Positions 43,124 through 51,688 of a stretch of DNA of 64,000 nucleotides are shown one piece after another. Both the position numbers and the translations under genes were made by a program. Every line of letters begins with the position of its first letter. The stretch's first letter is position 1. The DNA is from Parapedobacter tibetensis (GTDB lineage: Bacteria; Bacteroidota; Bacteroidia; Sphingobacteriales; Sphingobacteriaceae): assembly GCF_024643205.1 (NCBI RefSeq), contig NZ_JAMKQJ010000001.1, positions 310,001 through 374,000 on the forward strand, given 5' to 3'. Under the pieces are notes generated by a model. It saw only the letters and a program-made list of their open reading frames with translations, searched no databases and had not been told where the DNA came from.

Positions 43124-43283
43124 GAGCCCGTTTAAAATTTATCTAATAATTTTTTTATGCCTCTTTTTGGCTGCACCTTCGTTAAATTTCTCGCGATAGC
43201 TTCCGGCTATCCCTGCGAAATTTGCCTCGGTTCGCTCAAAAATAACCTGTAAAAAATTGCACAATACAAATTTAAACAGGCTC
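43124..43283 (-). mobile_element. Palindromic MITE-like element, copy 2 (160 bp)
   Basis: Reverse-orientation copy of the element at 4539-4700. Ends GAGCCCGTTTAAA (43124) and TTTAAACAGGCTC (to 43283), with one substitution in the left end. Flanked by a 3-bp direct repeat TCA (43121-43123 and 43284-43286). Without the element and one duplicated triplet the LacI-GH97 gap would be 14 bp, so it was inserted into a tight operon junction. Inside, GATAGC-CGGAA-GCTATC is a perfect hairpin. On the minus strand its upstream end carries TAAATTTG, matching TAnnTTTG, absent from copy 1. Confidence 0.88.
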
Positions 43284-43295
43284 TCAATTCTTCTG

Positions 43296-44330
43296 TTAAC
43301 TTTCCGATTTGATCGAAGACTTCCTGATTTGTAAGTTACTTTTAAGCACCACGGTTTGGAAGTCAACGACTTCATGAACGGCCACTGTCGTCAAGCGTTC
43401 AAGCATGAGGTTAATCACATGCTCAGCAATTTCACTGATCGGCTGTGCGATCGCTGTAATCGATGGGGTGAATAACCTGAACATATTATTGTCATCAAAG
43501 ACCACTACACCCATGTCGTTCGGTATCTGCAAGCCAAGGTTACCAATCGCTTCTAGCCCGTTTTCAGCGATATAATTCGTTGCAAAGAAAATCGCGTCGA
43601 TATATGCATGTGAAGCAATAAATTCTTCGATTTCCCCTATGGCATGCGACTTATCATCGTGGTACTTTACCCGCTTGATGATATACGCTGCATTATTTTC
43701 CGAGATTGCCTGCAAATATCCCCGTTCGCGTTCGAGCATCTGCACCTGATCGGACGAAAGCGTCATAAACGCAATATGCTTATAGCCACTATTAATCAAA
43801 TGCTTCATGGCTTCATAAGCGCTGTTATAATTATCGACCATCACACTATCCGTATGGATCCCCGGCAGCGTCCGATCGAAAAATACAACCGGGTAGCCTT
43901 CGGCCATCAATTCTTTCACCTCATCTTCGATACCTGCTGGTGGTGCGATGATGTAGCCGTCCAACTTATTGTTCTTGTAGACTTCCAATAGCTCTTTGGC
44001 TTTCCGGGTTTCGTTTTCAGTACTGCTATACACGATTTTATATCCCATTTGGTATGCCCGTTCCTCAATCTGCCGAGCAATCGCCGAAAAAAACGAATCG
44101 GAAATATCCTCTACCAACATCCCGATCGTCCGTGTCTTCCCGCTACGCAACCCTTGCGCATATTGGTTGGGGACATAGCCGATTTCTCTGATGTAATCGT
44201 GAACCCGCTTCTCCATTTCCTTACTCAGCTGGGTCTGGCGCGCCTTACCGTTCAGCACCAAGGACACCGTCGTTTTGGAGACGCCGAGTGTCTTTGCAAT
44301 ATCGGCAATCGTTGTTTTTTTCTTTGCCAT
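43296..44330 (-). CDS. LacI-family transcriptional regulator
   Basis: 344-residue repressor-type regulator: N-terminal HTH TTIADIAKTLGVSKTTVSLV and hinge helix region (GYVPNQYAQGLRSGKTRTIG), then a periplasmic-binding-protein-like sugar domain (RTIGMLVEDISDSFFSAIAR; KLDGYIIAPPAGIEDE; PVVFFDRTLPGIHTDSVMVD; GLQIPNDMGVVVFDDNNMFR). Normal length. It follows the sugar transporter by 19 bases. Its effector is probably a mono- or disaccharide released by the PUL. Operator not identified. Confidence 0.95.
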   Translation of the reverse strand: MAKKKTTIADIAKTLGVSKTTVSLVLNGKARQTQLSKEMEKRVHDYIREIGYVPNQYAQGLRSGKTRTIGMLVEDISDSFFSAIARQIEERAYQMGYKIVYSSTENETRKAKELLEVYKNNKLDGYIIAPPAGIEDEVKELMAEGYPVVFFDRTLPGIHTDSVMVDNYNSAYEAMKHLINSGYKHIAFMTLSSDQVQMLERERGYLQAISENNAAYIIKRVKYHDDKSHAIGEIEEFIASHAYIDAIFFATNYIAENGLEAIGNLGLQIPNDMGVVVFDDNNMFRLFTPSITAIAQPISEIAEHVINLMLERLTTVAVHEVVDFQTVVLKSNLQIRKSSIKSES

Positions 44331-44349
44331 GGGCCAGTCTGAAACCTAT

Positions 44350-45675
44350 CTATTTAATGCCGAGTTCCTGTTGGATCTGCTCCAGGGTTTTCCCCTTTGT
44401 TTCAGGCATCACGCGCCAAATAAATAAGAAGGAGATCAACATCATCACTGCATAAAACACAAATGCATAGAAACCTCCTAGCGGACTTCCTTCTACGATG
44501 ATGGGAAACAACCATGAAATAACGGCCGCCATGATCCAGTGCGTGGAGCTACCCAGTGAGCTTCCCTGCGCGCGCACCGAATTGGGAAAAATTTCGGCGA
44601 TAAACACCCAGATTACGGCACCTTGTGAAAATGCAAAGAACGCAATGAAACCAACCAGGTACACGATGATATAAGGATTAGCCACATCAGGCTTGCTAAA
44701 CGCAATAGCCGTGAGCACCAGAAAGACCACCATTCCCAAGGCTCCTGTCAGCAATAAGCGTTTCCGGCCAAATTTGTCAATCACTGCCATCGCCAGGATG
44801 GTAAACAGAAAATTCGCCAAGCCAATGTATACCGATTGTTGGAACGCATCCCCCCTGTCGAAGCCTGCCATCTCAAAAATACGGGGTGCATAATACAAAA
44901 TCGCGTTGATGCCTGACAACTGGTTAAACATAGCCAGCAGCACGGCATAAACAATCGGTTTATTATACTTCCCATTGAACAAGCTTTCTTTCCCAGCGCC
45001 TGCACCGCTGGTGGCAACGACGTCATTGGCCTTTTCCAATGCGTTTGTTTCACCCAACCGTATAAATACTCGGCCAGCATCGACAGCCCTTCCTTTGCTC
45101 GCCAACCAACGCGGACTTTCGGGAATCCACCAAAGCAATCCATAAAATACCATCGCTGGTATTGCCATAATGCCCAGCATATAACGCCAAGCGTCTTCAC
45201 CTCCGAATCCAGCCAACAAGAAGTTTGTTAGATAAGCAATTAAGATTCCGGCTACGATATTCAGCTGGAACATACCAGCCAAGCGCCCCCGAATAGCCGC
45301 AGGGGAAATTTCAGAAATATACATCGGCCCTACCACGGAGGAAGCGCCTACGGCTATCCCACCGATAAACCGGAAGAAGATAAATCCTTCCCAAATCGTG
45401 GTCACCGCACACCCGATAGCGGATAGGAAATAGAAAATGGCTATGACAAACAACATCTTTCGACGGCCATATCGTTGTGCAGGCCCACCGATGATCAGCG
45501 ACCCCAATACAGTCCCAATGAGGCTTGAGGCCACGGTAAATCCGAGCCAAAACGAATCAAGTGACCACAATTGCTGAATCGTCCGCTCCGCACCCGAAAT
45601 CACCGAGACTTCGAAACCAAAAAGAAATCCGCCCAACGCTGCAATGAGGGCTATACGCATAGGATAGTTGTTCAT
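44350..45675 (-). CDS. Sugar-porter MFS transporter
   Basis: 441 residues, about 12 membrane helices. Sugar-porter signatures: IAALGGFLFGFEVSVISGAE in TM1, AQRYGRRKMLFVI (the RxGRR loop), PMYISEISPAAIRGRLAGMF, PESPRWLASKGR between halves, and VIDKFGRKRLLLTGALGMVV; ends in PETKGKTLEQIQQELG. Proton-coupled import of a monosaccharide into the cytoplasm. Its start overlaps the ROK kinase stop by 4 bases, so transport and phosphorylation are translationally coupled. Confidence 0.95.
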   Translation of the reverse strand: MNNYPMRIALIAALGGFLFGFEVSVISGAERTIQQLWSLDSFWLGFTVASSLIGTVLGSLIIGGPAQRYGRRKMLFVIAIFYFLSAIGCAVTTIWEGFIFFRFIGGIAVGASSVVGPMYISEISPAAIRGRLAGMFQLNIVAGILIAYLTNFLLAGFGGEDAWRYMLGIMAIPAMVFYGLLWWIPESPRWLASKGRAVDAGRVFIRLGETNALEKANDVVATSGAGAGKESLFNGKYNKPIVYAVLLAMFNQLSGINAILYYAPRIFEMAGFDRGDAFQQSVYIGLANFLFTILAMAVIDKFGRKRLLLTGALGMVVFLVLTAIAFSKPDVANPYIIVYLVGFIAFFAFSQGAVIWVFIAEIFPNSVRAQGSSLGSSTHWIMAAVISWLFPIIVEGSPLGGFYAFVFYAVMMLISFLFIWRVMPETKGKTLEQIQQELGIK

Positions 45676-46598
45676 GGAATTAGTTGTTTAGGAATATCTT
45701 GCTTTATAAAAAATAGGCAAGCTGCACCGACCAGTGCAGCATGTTCGCCCAATTGCGCTAAACGAAAACGGGGCCTTATGCCGTGCGCCCGCATCACGGA
45801 GCGCATATTGGGCAAAAACAAGGCGTGAGCCTTGGCAATGTTGCCACCCAAGATCACATCAGTAGCCTCCAAATCGACGGCTTTTCTACTGATAACCGCT
45901 GTAAGGTTAAGAGAAAATTCCTCGAAAATTTGCAAGGCGTGTTCATCGCCTTCGATGGCCAGTCGACCGAGTTCAGACACGGTGAGATCACCCATGCCTC
46001 GTGCATGGCACTCCTTATGGAACCAACGTGTGGTGAGGTAATCATCCACGATGCTGTCTTTATACGACTCCAGTCCTACATGCTTATCAGACGTTTTTCC
46101 ACCGTGACTGAACGCCGAACCAAATCCAGTGCCCAATGTAAAACCGAGCACGCGGTCCGCATGTGCATGCCCCGCTGCGATAACCTCACCATGCAGAAAC
46201 GCCTCTGCGTCATTCCGGAAGCGGATATTGCCTGCAACAATCCCGAAGTGCGCTGCGAATGCTTCCCGGATATCTACGCTATACAGATTCTCGTATTTGT
46301 CCAGCCCCTTGATCAACGATACGCCTTGCGCGTAGTCGAATGGCCCGGGCATGGCAAAGGCAATCCGATATGGTCGCGTGCCAGACTTTTCGTAAACCCG
46401 CTCAAAGGCATTAAACCAGTTTGTAAAGATGACCTCTTTCAATCCCTTACTGTCAACCTTGATCCGTTCCGTATAATCATCCACCACAGTGGGATTCCCA
46501 GCTTTGACCAATCCAACAGTAATGTGGGATCCTCCAATATCGGCTGCGGCAATCATTTCCTCCTCCGCTGCAACCAGCGTGTTTTCTGAGCCTTCCAT
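45672..46598 (-). CDS. ROK-family sugar kinase without the zinc motif
   Basis: 308-residue ROK-type kinase/regulator-fold protein, no DNA-binding domain. Nucleotide- and sugar-binding elements: MIAAADIGGSHITVGLVKAG, RFRNDAEAFLHGEVIAAGHA (catalytic Asp), RVLGFTLGTGFGSAFSHGGK and TDVILGGNIAKAHALFLPNM. The CxCGxxGCxE zinc-binding motif usual in ROK enzymes is absent; only two cysteines occur in the second half. Probably phosphorylates the sugar brought in by the coupled MFS transporter. A shorter start (MIAAADIGG, residue 15) is possible. Confidence 0.88.
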   Translation of the reverse strand: MEGSENTLVAAEEEMIAAADIGGSHITVGLVKAGNPTVVDDYTERIKVDSKGLKEVIFTNWFNAFERVYEKSGTRPYRIAFAMPGPFDYAQGVSLIKGLDKYENLYSVDIREAFAAHFGIVAGNIRFRNDAEAFLHGEVIAAGHAHADRVLGFTLGTGFGSAFSHGGKTSDKHVGLESYKDSIVDDYLTTRWFHKECHARGMGDLTVSELGRLAIEGDEHALQIFEEFSLNLTAVISRKAVDLEATDVILGGNIAKAHALFLPNMRSVMRAHGIRPRFRLAQLGEHAALVGAACLFFIKQDIPKQLIP

Positions 46599-46600
46599 CG

Positions 46601-47782
46601 TTATCCTTCTAATTTTTTCAAACGAAACAAGGCCTCCAAATAATAGTAATCTCCATAATTGATGGAGGTATTTATCTCCGTTCCGTTCGGTTTATGTCCT
46701 GTCACGTGTTGCAACAGCGCAGTTTTGCCGACAGAACCCGCATGATAATGGGTCGATAATGACTTAAGCATGGCGATTGCAGTTTCGCGATAAACAGCTT
46801 TCTCTGGTTGGTCTACGAATGTGCAGAGCTCCAGTAGCGCCGAAGCAACAATCGCTGCTGCGGAGGCATCACGCGGCGCATCAGGGATGTCTGGGTCGTC
46901 AAAATCCCAAAAGGGCACACGGTCTTCCGGTAACCGATCTATGTAAGTATCTGTTACACGCTGGACAAAATCGAGAAATTTCGGGTCCTTAGTTTCGCGG
47001 TAGACCATCGTGTAACCATAGATTGCCCACGCCTGCCCCCGTGCCCACATACTTTCATCGGCATTTCCCTGGTGTGTTACCCGCTTCATACGTCGGCCAT
47101 TGTCTTTATCGTAAATCACCACGTGATAACTGGTAAAATCATCTCGAAAATGGTTCGCCATGGTCGTTTCCGCATGCTTCACTGCGATGTCGTATAAGGA
47201 GTCTGCTCCTCCATTTTTGGACGCCCAAAAGAGCAATTCCAAATTAATCATATTGTCGATAATCGTGTTGTGTTGGGGCCATTCCATTCCCGGCACCGAC
47301 CGAGGCCAAGAGAGGATGGTTCCCACAGCTGGATTATAGAGCGTCGCCAACGAATCCGCTGACGCCAAGATAATCGGCTTGTATGATTCATCTTGCATTA
47401 ACCGGTAGCCATTGCCGAAACTATTGAACACCTGAAAGCCGAGGTCATGATCAATCACCGGCTCATGGGATAATGGTCTTAGCTGTAGGGTAAATCGGTC
47501 GGCCGCTTCGCGTAGCATCTCATCGCCAGTGGCTTCATACGCATACCAGAGCAGTCCCGGCCAAAAGCCGCTCGTCCAGTCTTGATACGTTACATAGCGC
47601 CACGTTTCGTTGTCCTCCGTAATATTCCGGGGGATATTCGGCGGGTCTTCGGGTAGCACACTCAACGTTTGGCGGACTTGTGCAACCCCATAGTCTATGT
47701 CTTTTTGGTAGTCATGTTTAACATTGTCTTTACAGGATAAAATGATCAACAGTAACGATATCAGTCTAATGGTGTGCTTCAT
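46601..47782 (-). CDS. Unsaturated glucuronyl hydrolase, GH88 lipoprotein
   Basis: 393 residues, with a lipoprotein signal (LISLLLIILSC, Cys at about 17) placing it on a membrane surface. GH88 (alpha/alpha)6 landmarks: YQDWTSGFWPGLLWYAYEAT, EPVIDHDLGFQVFNSFGNGY (catalytic Asp region), EWPQHNTIIDNMINLELLFW, and ADESMWARGQAWAIYGYTMV. Removes the 4,5-unsaturated uronic acid made by lyases, so it acts after the two lyases of this PUL. It has a two-base gap to ROK. Confidence 0.92.
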   Translation of the reverse strand: MKHTIRLISLLLIILSCKDNVKHDYQKDIDYGVAQVRQTLSVLPEDPPNIPRNITEDNETWRYVTYQDWTSGFWPGLLWYAYEATGDEMLREAADRFTLQLRPLSHEPVIDHDLGFQVFNSFGNGYRLMQDESYKPIILASADSLATLYNPAVGTILSWPRSVPGMEWPQHNTIIDNMINLELLFWASKNGGADSLYDIAVKHAETTMANHFRDDFTSYHVVIYDKDNGRRMKRVTHQGNADESMWARGQAWAIYGYTMVYRETKDPKFLDFVQRVTDTYIDRLPEDRVPFWDFDDPDIPDAPRDASAAAIVASALLELCTFVDQPEKAVYRETAIAMLKSLSTHYHAGSVGKTALLQHVTGHKPNGTEINTSINYGDYYYLEALFRLKKLEG

Positions 47783-47809
47783 TTGTGCGTTTATAGTGTG
47801 TATGGATCG

Positions 47810-49252
47810 TTAATCTCGGTCATCGGTAGTTACAAAAGTGATACCCGCTACATGCTCCCCCACAAAGAAACCGGCCATATCGGCGGTTTTATACCAGGCG
47901 GGTTTCCCTTCCATCCTGTCATGGATGGTCGTGCCATTTATCACCAGGTTCTCGAAAACGATGTTCTTTATCTTTCGCTCTTCGTTGTAGCCGGCAATGA
48001 TGGATAGCTCCGCATTTTTCCCGGTATAGGAAATATTCTTGAACAATACATTTTCAATCCCCATACCGGGCGCCGTACAGTATTTGGGATTGTAGAAAAT
48101 CCGAAGGTTAACCAGCTGCCCTTGCCTGAAATCTTCTATGCGGATGTCTTCAAATTTCACGTTCCGGATGAGGTTGTTATCCCCGGCATTGATGCTCAGG
48201 CAACCTTGGTAATCGATCTGTGCCTCCTGATGATCGAGGATGTCTATATCTACGTAATGAAGGTTCTCGATCACTTCGGGATTCTCGGTATTTCCATGGA
48301 TACCGATGAAAATCGGATGAGCCACATCTGCCCATAATGTCGAATGTTGCATGGTAATGTTGCGGGCTCCTCCCACAAACCCTTTCCGTGTTGCGTATAC
48401 CGTGGTGCAATCATCCGAGTTCCGGCAAAATACACGGTCGAAAAGCACATTATTGCTGGCAAATACGTTCATTCCATCTCCCCATCCATAATAACTGATA
48501 CTTTTTACATTTCGGATGGTTACCGAATCAGATCCTCCAGTAGCACACTGGGTGGTAAATAGTCCGTCTACCAGCACATTGCTTGAATTCGCAATTTCTA
48601 TCCCCATCTTTACCGTATGTTCCACCATTCCGCGACCGATTACTTTCACATCACGAACGTTATGAATCAGTAACCGCCCCCGCAACACCGCACTACCATC
48701 TACATAAACCGTTTTACCGGAAGGAACCTGAAATTTGCCCTGTTCAAACGTATGGATACCGGGGCCAAAATAAATCACATCCGGATTATTCCGATCCGGG
48801 ATATCCGACAGAAGGGGGTTCGCAAACAGGTGGAGGTTACCAAAGATATCCCCATTCACTTCGACCGAGAGGTTGCGGGGCCCCTCCAGTACGAACGTCA
48901 CCGTCTGTCCGTCGGTAGCCGGCGTAATGCCATACGACAGCGGCCTTATCCGTGCCGAATCAACCTTACCACGATTATAGGTCACCGTTACTTCCACCTT
49001 TCCTTCAACATCAAAAAAAGCCATGGACGCATCGGTCACGTTGTGTCCCGCCCCGGCAACCCGGTCAACCTTGATCAAATATACGGGCAACGTTTGCCAG
49101 CTTTCACCCGGAACCCTTACCTTAACGGTGTAGTCATCATTCAGCAACGCGCCTTCCGGAGCCGGATAGACAACGAGTCTTCCATCAGCGAAAACCACGT
49201 TCGCTGACAGAAGCAGTCCGAGTGCAAAACTAAAAAAACGAAAATTCCGCAT
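47810..49252 (-). CDS. Secreted right-handed beta-helix, GH28-like
   Basis: 480 residues. Signal peptide (MRNFRFFSFALGLLLSANVVFA), a small N-terminal beta-sandwich, then parallel beta-helix repeats (HNVRDVKVIGRGMVEHTVKM; ITMQHSTLWADVAHPIFIGI; NLIRNVKFEDIRIEDFRQG). Polygalacturonase (GH28) motifs are recognisable but altered: a GWGDGMNVF segment in place of NTDG, NSDDCTTVY in place of QDDC, and IGIHGNTEN in place of GHGxSIG. Hence relationship to GH28 is likely but activity on galacturonan is not assured. The start at 49252 leaves one base to the preceding gene; the longer frame from 49357 would overlap it by 104 bases. Confidence 0.8.
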   Translation of the reverse strand: MRNFRFFSFALGLLLSANVVFADGRLVVYPAPEGALLNDDYTVKVRVPGESWQTLPVYLIKVDRVAGAGHNVTDASMAFFDVEGKVEVTVTYNRGKVDSARIRPLSYGITPATDGQTVTFVLEGPRNLSVEVNGDIFGNLHLFANPLLSDIPDRNNPDVIYFGPGIHTFEQGKFQVPSGKTVYVDGSAVLRGRLLIHNVRDVKVIGRGMVEHTVKMGIEIANSSNVLVDGLFTTQCATGGSDSVTIRNVKSISYYGWGDGMNVFASNNVLFDRVFCRNSDDCTTVYATRKGFVGGARNITMQHSTLWADVAHPIFIGIHGNTENPEVIENLHYVDIDILDHQEAQIDYQGCLSINAGDNNLIRNVKFEDIRIEDFRQGQLVNLRIFYNPKYCTAPGMGIENVLFKNISYTGKNAELSIIAGYNEERKIKNIVFENLVINGTTIHDRMEGKPAWYKTADMAGFFVGEHVAGITFVTTDDRD

Positions 49253-49253
49253 A

Positions 49254-50555
49254 CTAATCCAAGGTAAACATGAGCGTACCAAAGCCCAATTGGTCAAATC
49301 CGCCACTATTCGGCCCATAATCGCCCCCACCGCCTTCTGGCAAGGTCGTCTGTACACCCATACCGGTATAAGTGGCCGTCTTCCCTTTGACTTTTGTGTA
49401 ATGGAAATAAGGTGCAGACCACATCGGCCGGGCAGACCCTCTTCCTTGTTCGCTGATTTGGGTATGTATTTCTACTTGTGAACAATTAGCTGCCCACAGG
49501 CGGGTATATTCATGGAATGGGACGCTCAGCCGAGCGACGTTGTATTTTGCGGTATACTCGCAGGCCTTCAGGAAACGGTTATCGTCGAAACCATAGAAAT
49601 CATCCCCTTGGTTCCATGTCAATTGGCATATCGTAGCCAACAACGCGATGACCAATGTGGAGTGTCCTTGGTCGCGTCCGCTTTCCTGCAATTGCGCCAA
49701 GCCCGTGTCGGCACCGGTAAACACATGGTTAATGGCTTTCGTTAGATTGCCATTTCCTCGCCCCTGCTGCAGGTAATGTACGGCATAGTTGTACATCGAC
49801 CGGTTATCGGTCAATATCCCGATGGCCATCACGGATGCCAGGTTACAAAGATCCCAATTGGCCCAGTAGTGGGAATCGCATGTGCCCCAATGGGTGTTCA
49901 AAAACGCCATATTCAACGTATAGAACACGTCGACCATCCATTGCTTATAGGCTGCAAAATCTTCAGCAGTCCAGCCCTCGTAATCCCGCAATAGCTCTCC
50001 AGCCAGCGCAAACTGGTAGCCATAAATCCCGCCCGCCAGCGCAGTGTTCGAATCCCCACTGATTCGTTCACAGGTAGCAGCCCACGCATTGAGTATCTGT
50101 ACCGCTTTATCGGCATAAGCATCATCGCCGGAAATCTTCCAGCGCAAGGCAAGCTGATAAGCTGCGGCCACATCATTGAATGCCCTGGAATAGTTATCGG
50201 GATCCGGCTCTTCTCGCGAATTGCCTCCCCTGACCAGCTTCACAACAGGATTGGGCATGTAAGACAGTTGGGCGCGGGAATTGGCAGTCAACTTATTCCA
50301 CCCCGACACCCAAGGCTCCGCACCGGCATTGATTTTCGTCTTGATACGTGCAAAGTCCTCCGCTGTATGGAGTCCTCCGACATGTTTAATCGGAGTGGTA
50401 GGCGACAAGGTGTCGATGTATTGCATTACGCCCTGATTGGATGTGGTGTCTATCCCCGGGTCTATGTTGTTGACCGTGCCTTTTGAACAAGCGGCGGCAT
50501 ACAATAGGCAGCCCATCATGAGCGATACTGTGGTGTGGATTGTTAAACGTTTCAT
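49254..50555 (-). CDS. Alginate-lyase-fold polysaccharide lyase, lipoprotein
   Basis: 433 residues with lipoprotein signal (MMGCLLYAAACSKG, Cys at about 23). The (alpha/alpha) toroid domain of the alginate_lyase (PF05426) type: HTAEDFARIKTKINAGAEPW, NDVAAAYQLALRWKISGDDA, WTAEDFAAYKQWMVDVFYTL, THWGTCDSHYWANWDLCNLA and QESGRDQGHSTLVIALLATI with candidate catalytic residues His/Tyr/Arg. Families with this fold degrade alginate or glucuronan; the PUL context (GH88, no alginate-specific oxidoreductase/KDG pathway seen) leaves the substrate open. It is 1 base from the GH28-like gene. Confidence 0.85.
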   Translation of the reverse strand: MKRLTIHTTVSLMMGCLLYAAACSKGTVNNIDPGIDTTSNQGVMQYIDTLSPTTPIKHVGGLHTAEDFARIKTKINAGAEPWVSGWNKLTANSRAQLSYMPNPVVKLVRGGNSREEPDPDNYSRAFNDVAAAYQLALRWKISGDDAYADKAVQILNAWAATCERISGDSNTALAGGIYGYQFALAGELLRDYEGWTAEDFAAYKQWMVDVFYTLNMAFLNTHWGTCDSHYWANWDLCNLASVMAIGILTDNRSMYNYAVHYLQQGRGNGNLTKAINHVFTGADTGLAQLQESGRDQGHSTLVIALLATICQLTWNQGDDFYGFDDNRFLKACEYTAKYNVARLSVPFHEYTRLWAANCSQVEIHTQISEQGRGSARPMWSAPYFHYTKVKGKTATYTGMGVQTTLPEGGGGDYGPNSGGFDQLGFGTLMFTLD

Positions 50556-50627
50556 ACCATCGAGATTTATCAGTTGTTAATAAAGGCATCAAGAGCCTGT
50601 TTGTTTTCGAACCTATCCTACAGGCGC

Positions 50628-51659
50628 TTATTGCTCCACAATATTGCCGTAAAACTCAATCTCAGCTATATTGCCATTTCCAACTGGAGCAAAATAATAG
50701 ATATACCGGTAGGCTTCTTCTGTATCAATAGCGACCTCTGTGTACACACCTACCGGTGGCGTTTCAGTAATTTTATGCAGCACGACATAGTCACTTAACG
50801 AGGGATCATTTGAAGCCCTTATTTCCGCATCAACCATCCGAACCGGATGTGAAGCACGGGGCACATAACGAACCGACTTCAAAACGGCGGCTTTGCCATC
50901 GCCCAAATCGTAACCAACATAAGAAGGGTTACCGGGACCGTCGATAAAAGTCGTAATATCGCCGTCTACAGCTGCCGTTATTTCAGTAGCCGGATTGCCT
51001 CCCCAAGACCCAGCGTGCCCAATGAGCGTACCGGATAGTTTTTCAATGCCCACCAGTAGAAACGGCCCGGTTAGACGCTGACCATCCACCATTAAAATAA
51101 TAGAGCCTGAGGGTACGTCTGATACCGTAAACCGTACTTCCGTAGGGCTAACAGAAACTATCTGGACTTCTTCAGCACCGATAAACACCTGCACAAGCGA
51201 GGGGTCGTTTCCAAAATTCTCACCTGTGATAGTCACCTCATCACCCACTGCGGCCATTTCGGCGTCAACTGCAACAATCCTTGCCGAAGGCAAATAGACA
51301 AACGCTTGAGAAGTAGTGTCTCTTTTCCCGAAAATCTCTATGGTCAATATGCCAGACATTCCATTTTCCGGAGCTTGCACAACGATACGACTATCTTCTA
51401 CCGTACGAACGGTATCGGCAAGGACACCTCCAAAGTAAACTTTGACTGCGTTGACCGCATCGCCAAAATCGGCCCCTTCTATCGTGATATCGCTGCCAAT
51501 ATAGCCCTGTTTTGGATAGAAATCCTCCACGACAGGAGCAGGATACACAAACTCCCTGAAATTCGGGCCCTTTTCACACCCTGCCAAGAACAGGCACATA
51601 ACCGCTACCATACCGGCTGCGATCATGTTGTTTAATATCAGTTTTTTCATTTTTTTCAA
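50628..51659 (-). CDS. IPT/TIG-domain surface lipoprotein (putative glycan-binding protein)
   Basis: 343 residues. Lipoprotein signal (MVAVMCLFLAGCEKG, Cys at about 28), two IPT/TIG immunoglobulin-like domains (PVVEDFYPKQGYIGSDITIEG; ARIVAVDAEMAAVGDEVTIT), then a discoidin-like F5/8C domain (EITAAVDGDITTFIDG ... YVGYDLGDGKAAVLKSVRYV ... IAEIEFYGN). In PULs, the gene after SusD often encodes such a SusE/F-like surface glycan-binding protein. Exact ligand unknown. Short gaps of 29 bases to SusD and 72 to the lyase. Confidence 0.88.
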   Translation of the reverse strand: MKKMKKLILNNMIAAGMVAVMCLFLAGCEKGPNFREFVYPAPVVEDFYPKQGYIGSDITIEGADFGDAVNAVKVYFGGVLADTVRTVEDSRIVVQAPENGMSGILTIEIFGKRDTTSQAFVYLPSARIVAVDAEMAAVGDEVTITGENFGNDPSLVQVFIGAEEVQIVSVSPTEVRFTVSDVPSGSIILMVDGQRLTGPFLLVGIEKLSGTLIGHAGSWGGNPATEITAAVDGDITTFIDGPGNPSYVGYDLGDGKAAVLKSVRYVPRASHPVRMVDAEIRASNDPSLSDYVVLHKITETPPVGVYTEVAIDTEEAYRYIYYFAPVGNGNIAEIEFYGNIVEQ

Positions 51660-51688
51660 ATTTCTAATCGGTCTATGAATCGTGCCGC

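Noticed and set aside
50590..50627. GAGCCTGTTT near 50593, resembling the mobile element end
   Set aside because: Only ten bases match before the sequence diverges, and no partner end or target duplication was found; too short to call a copy.
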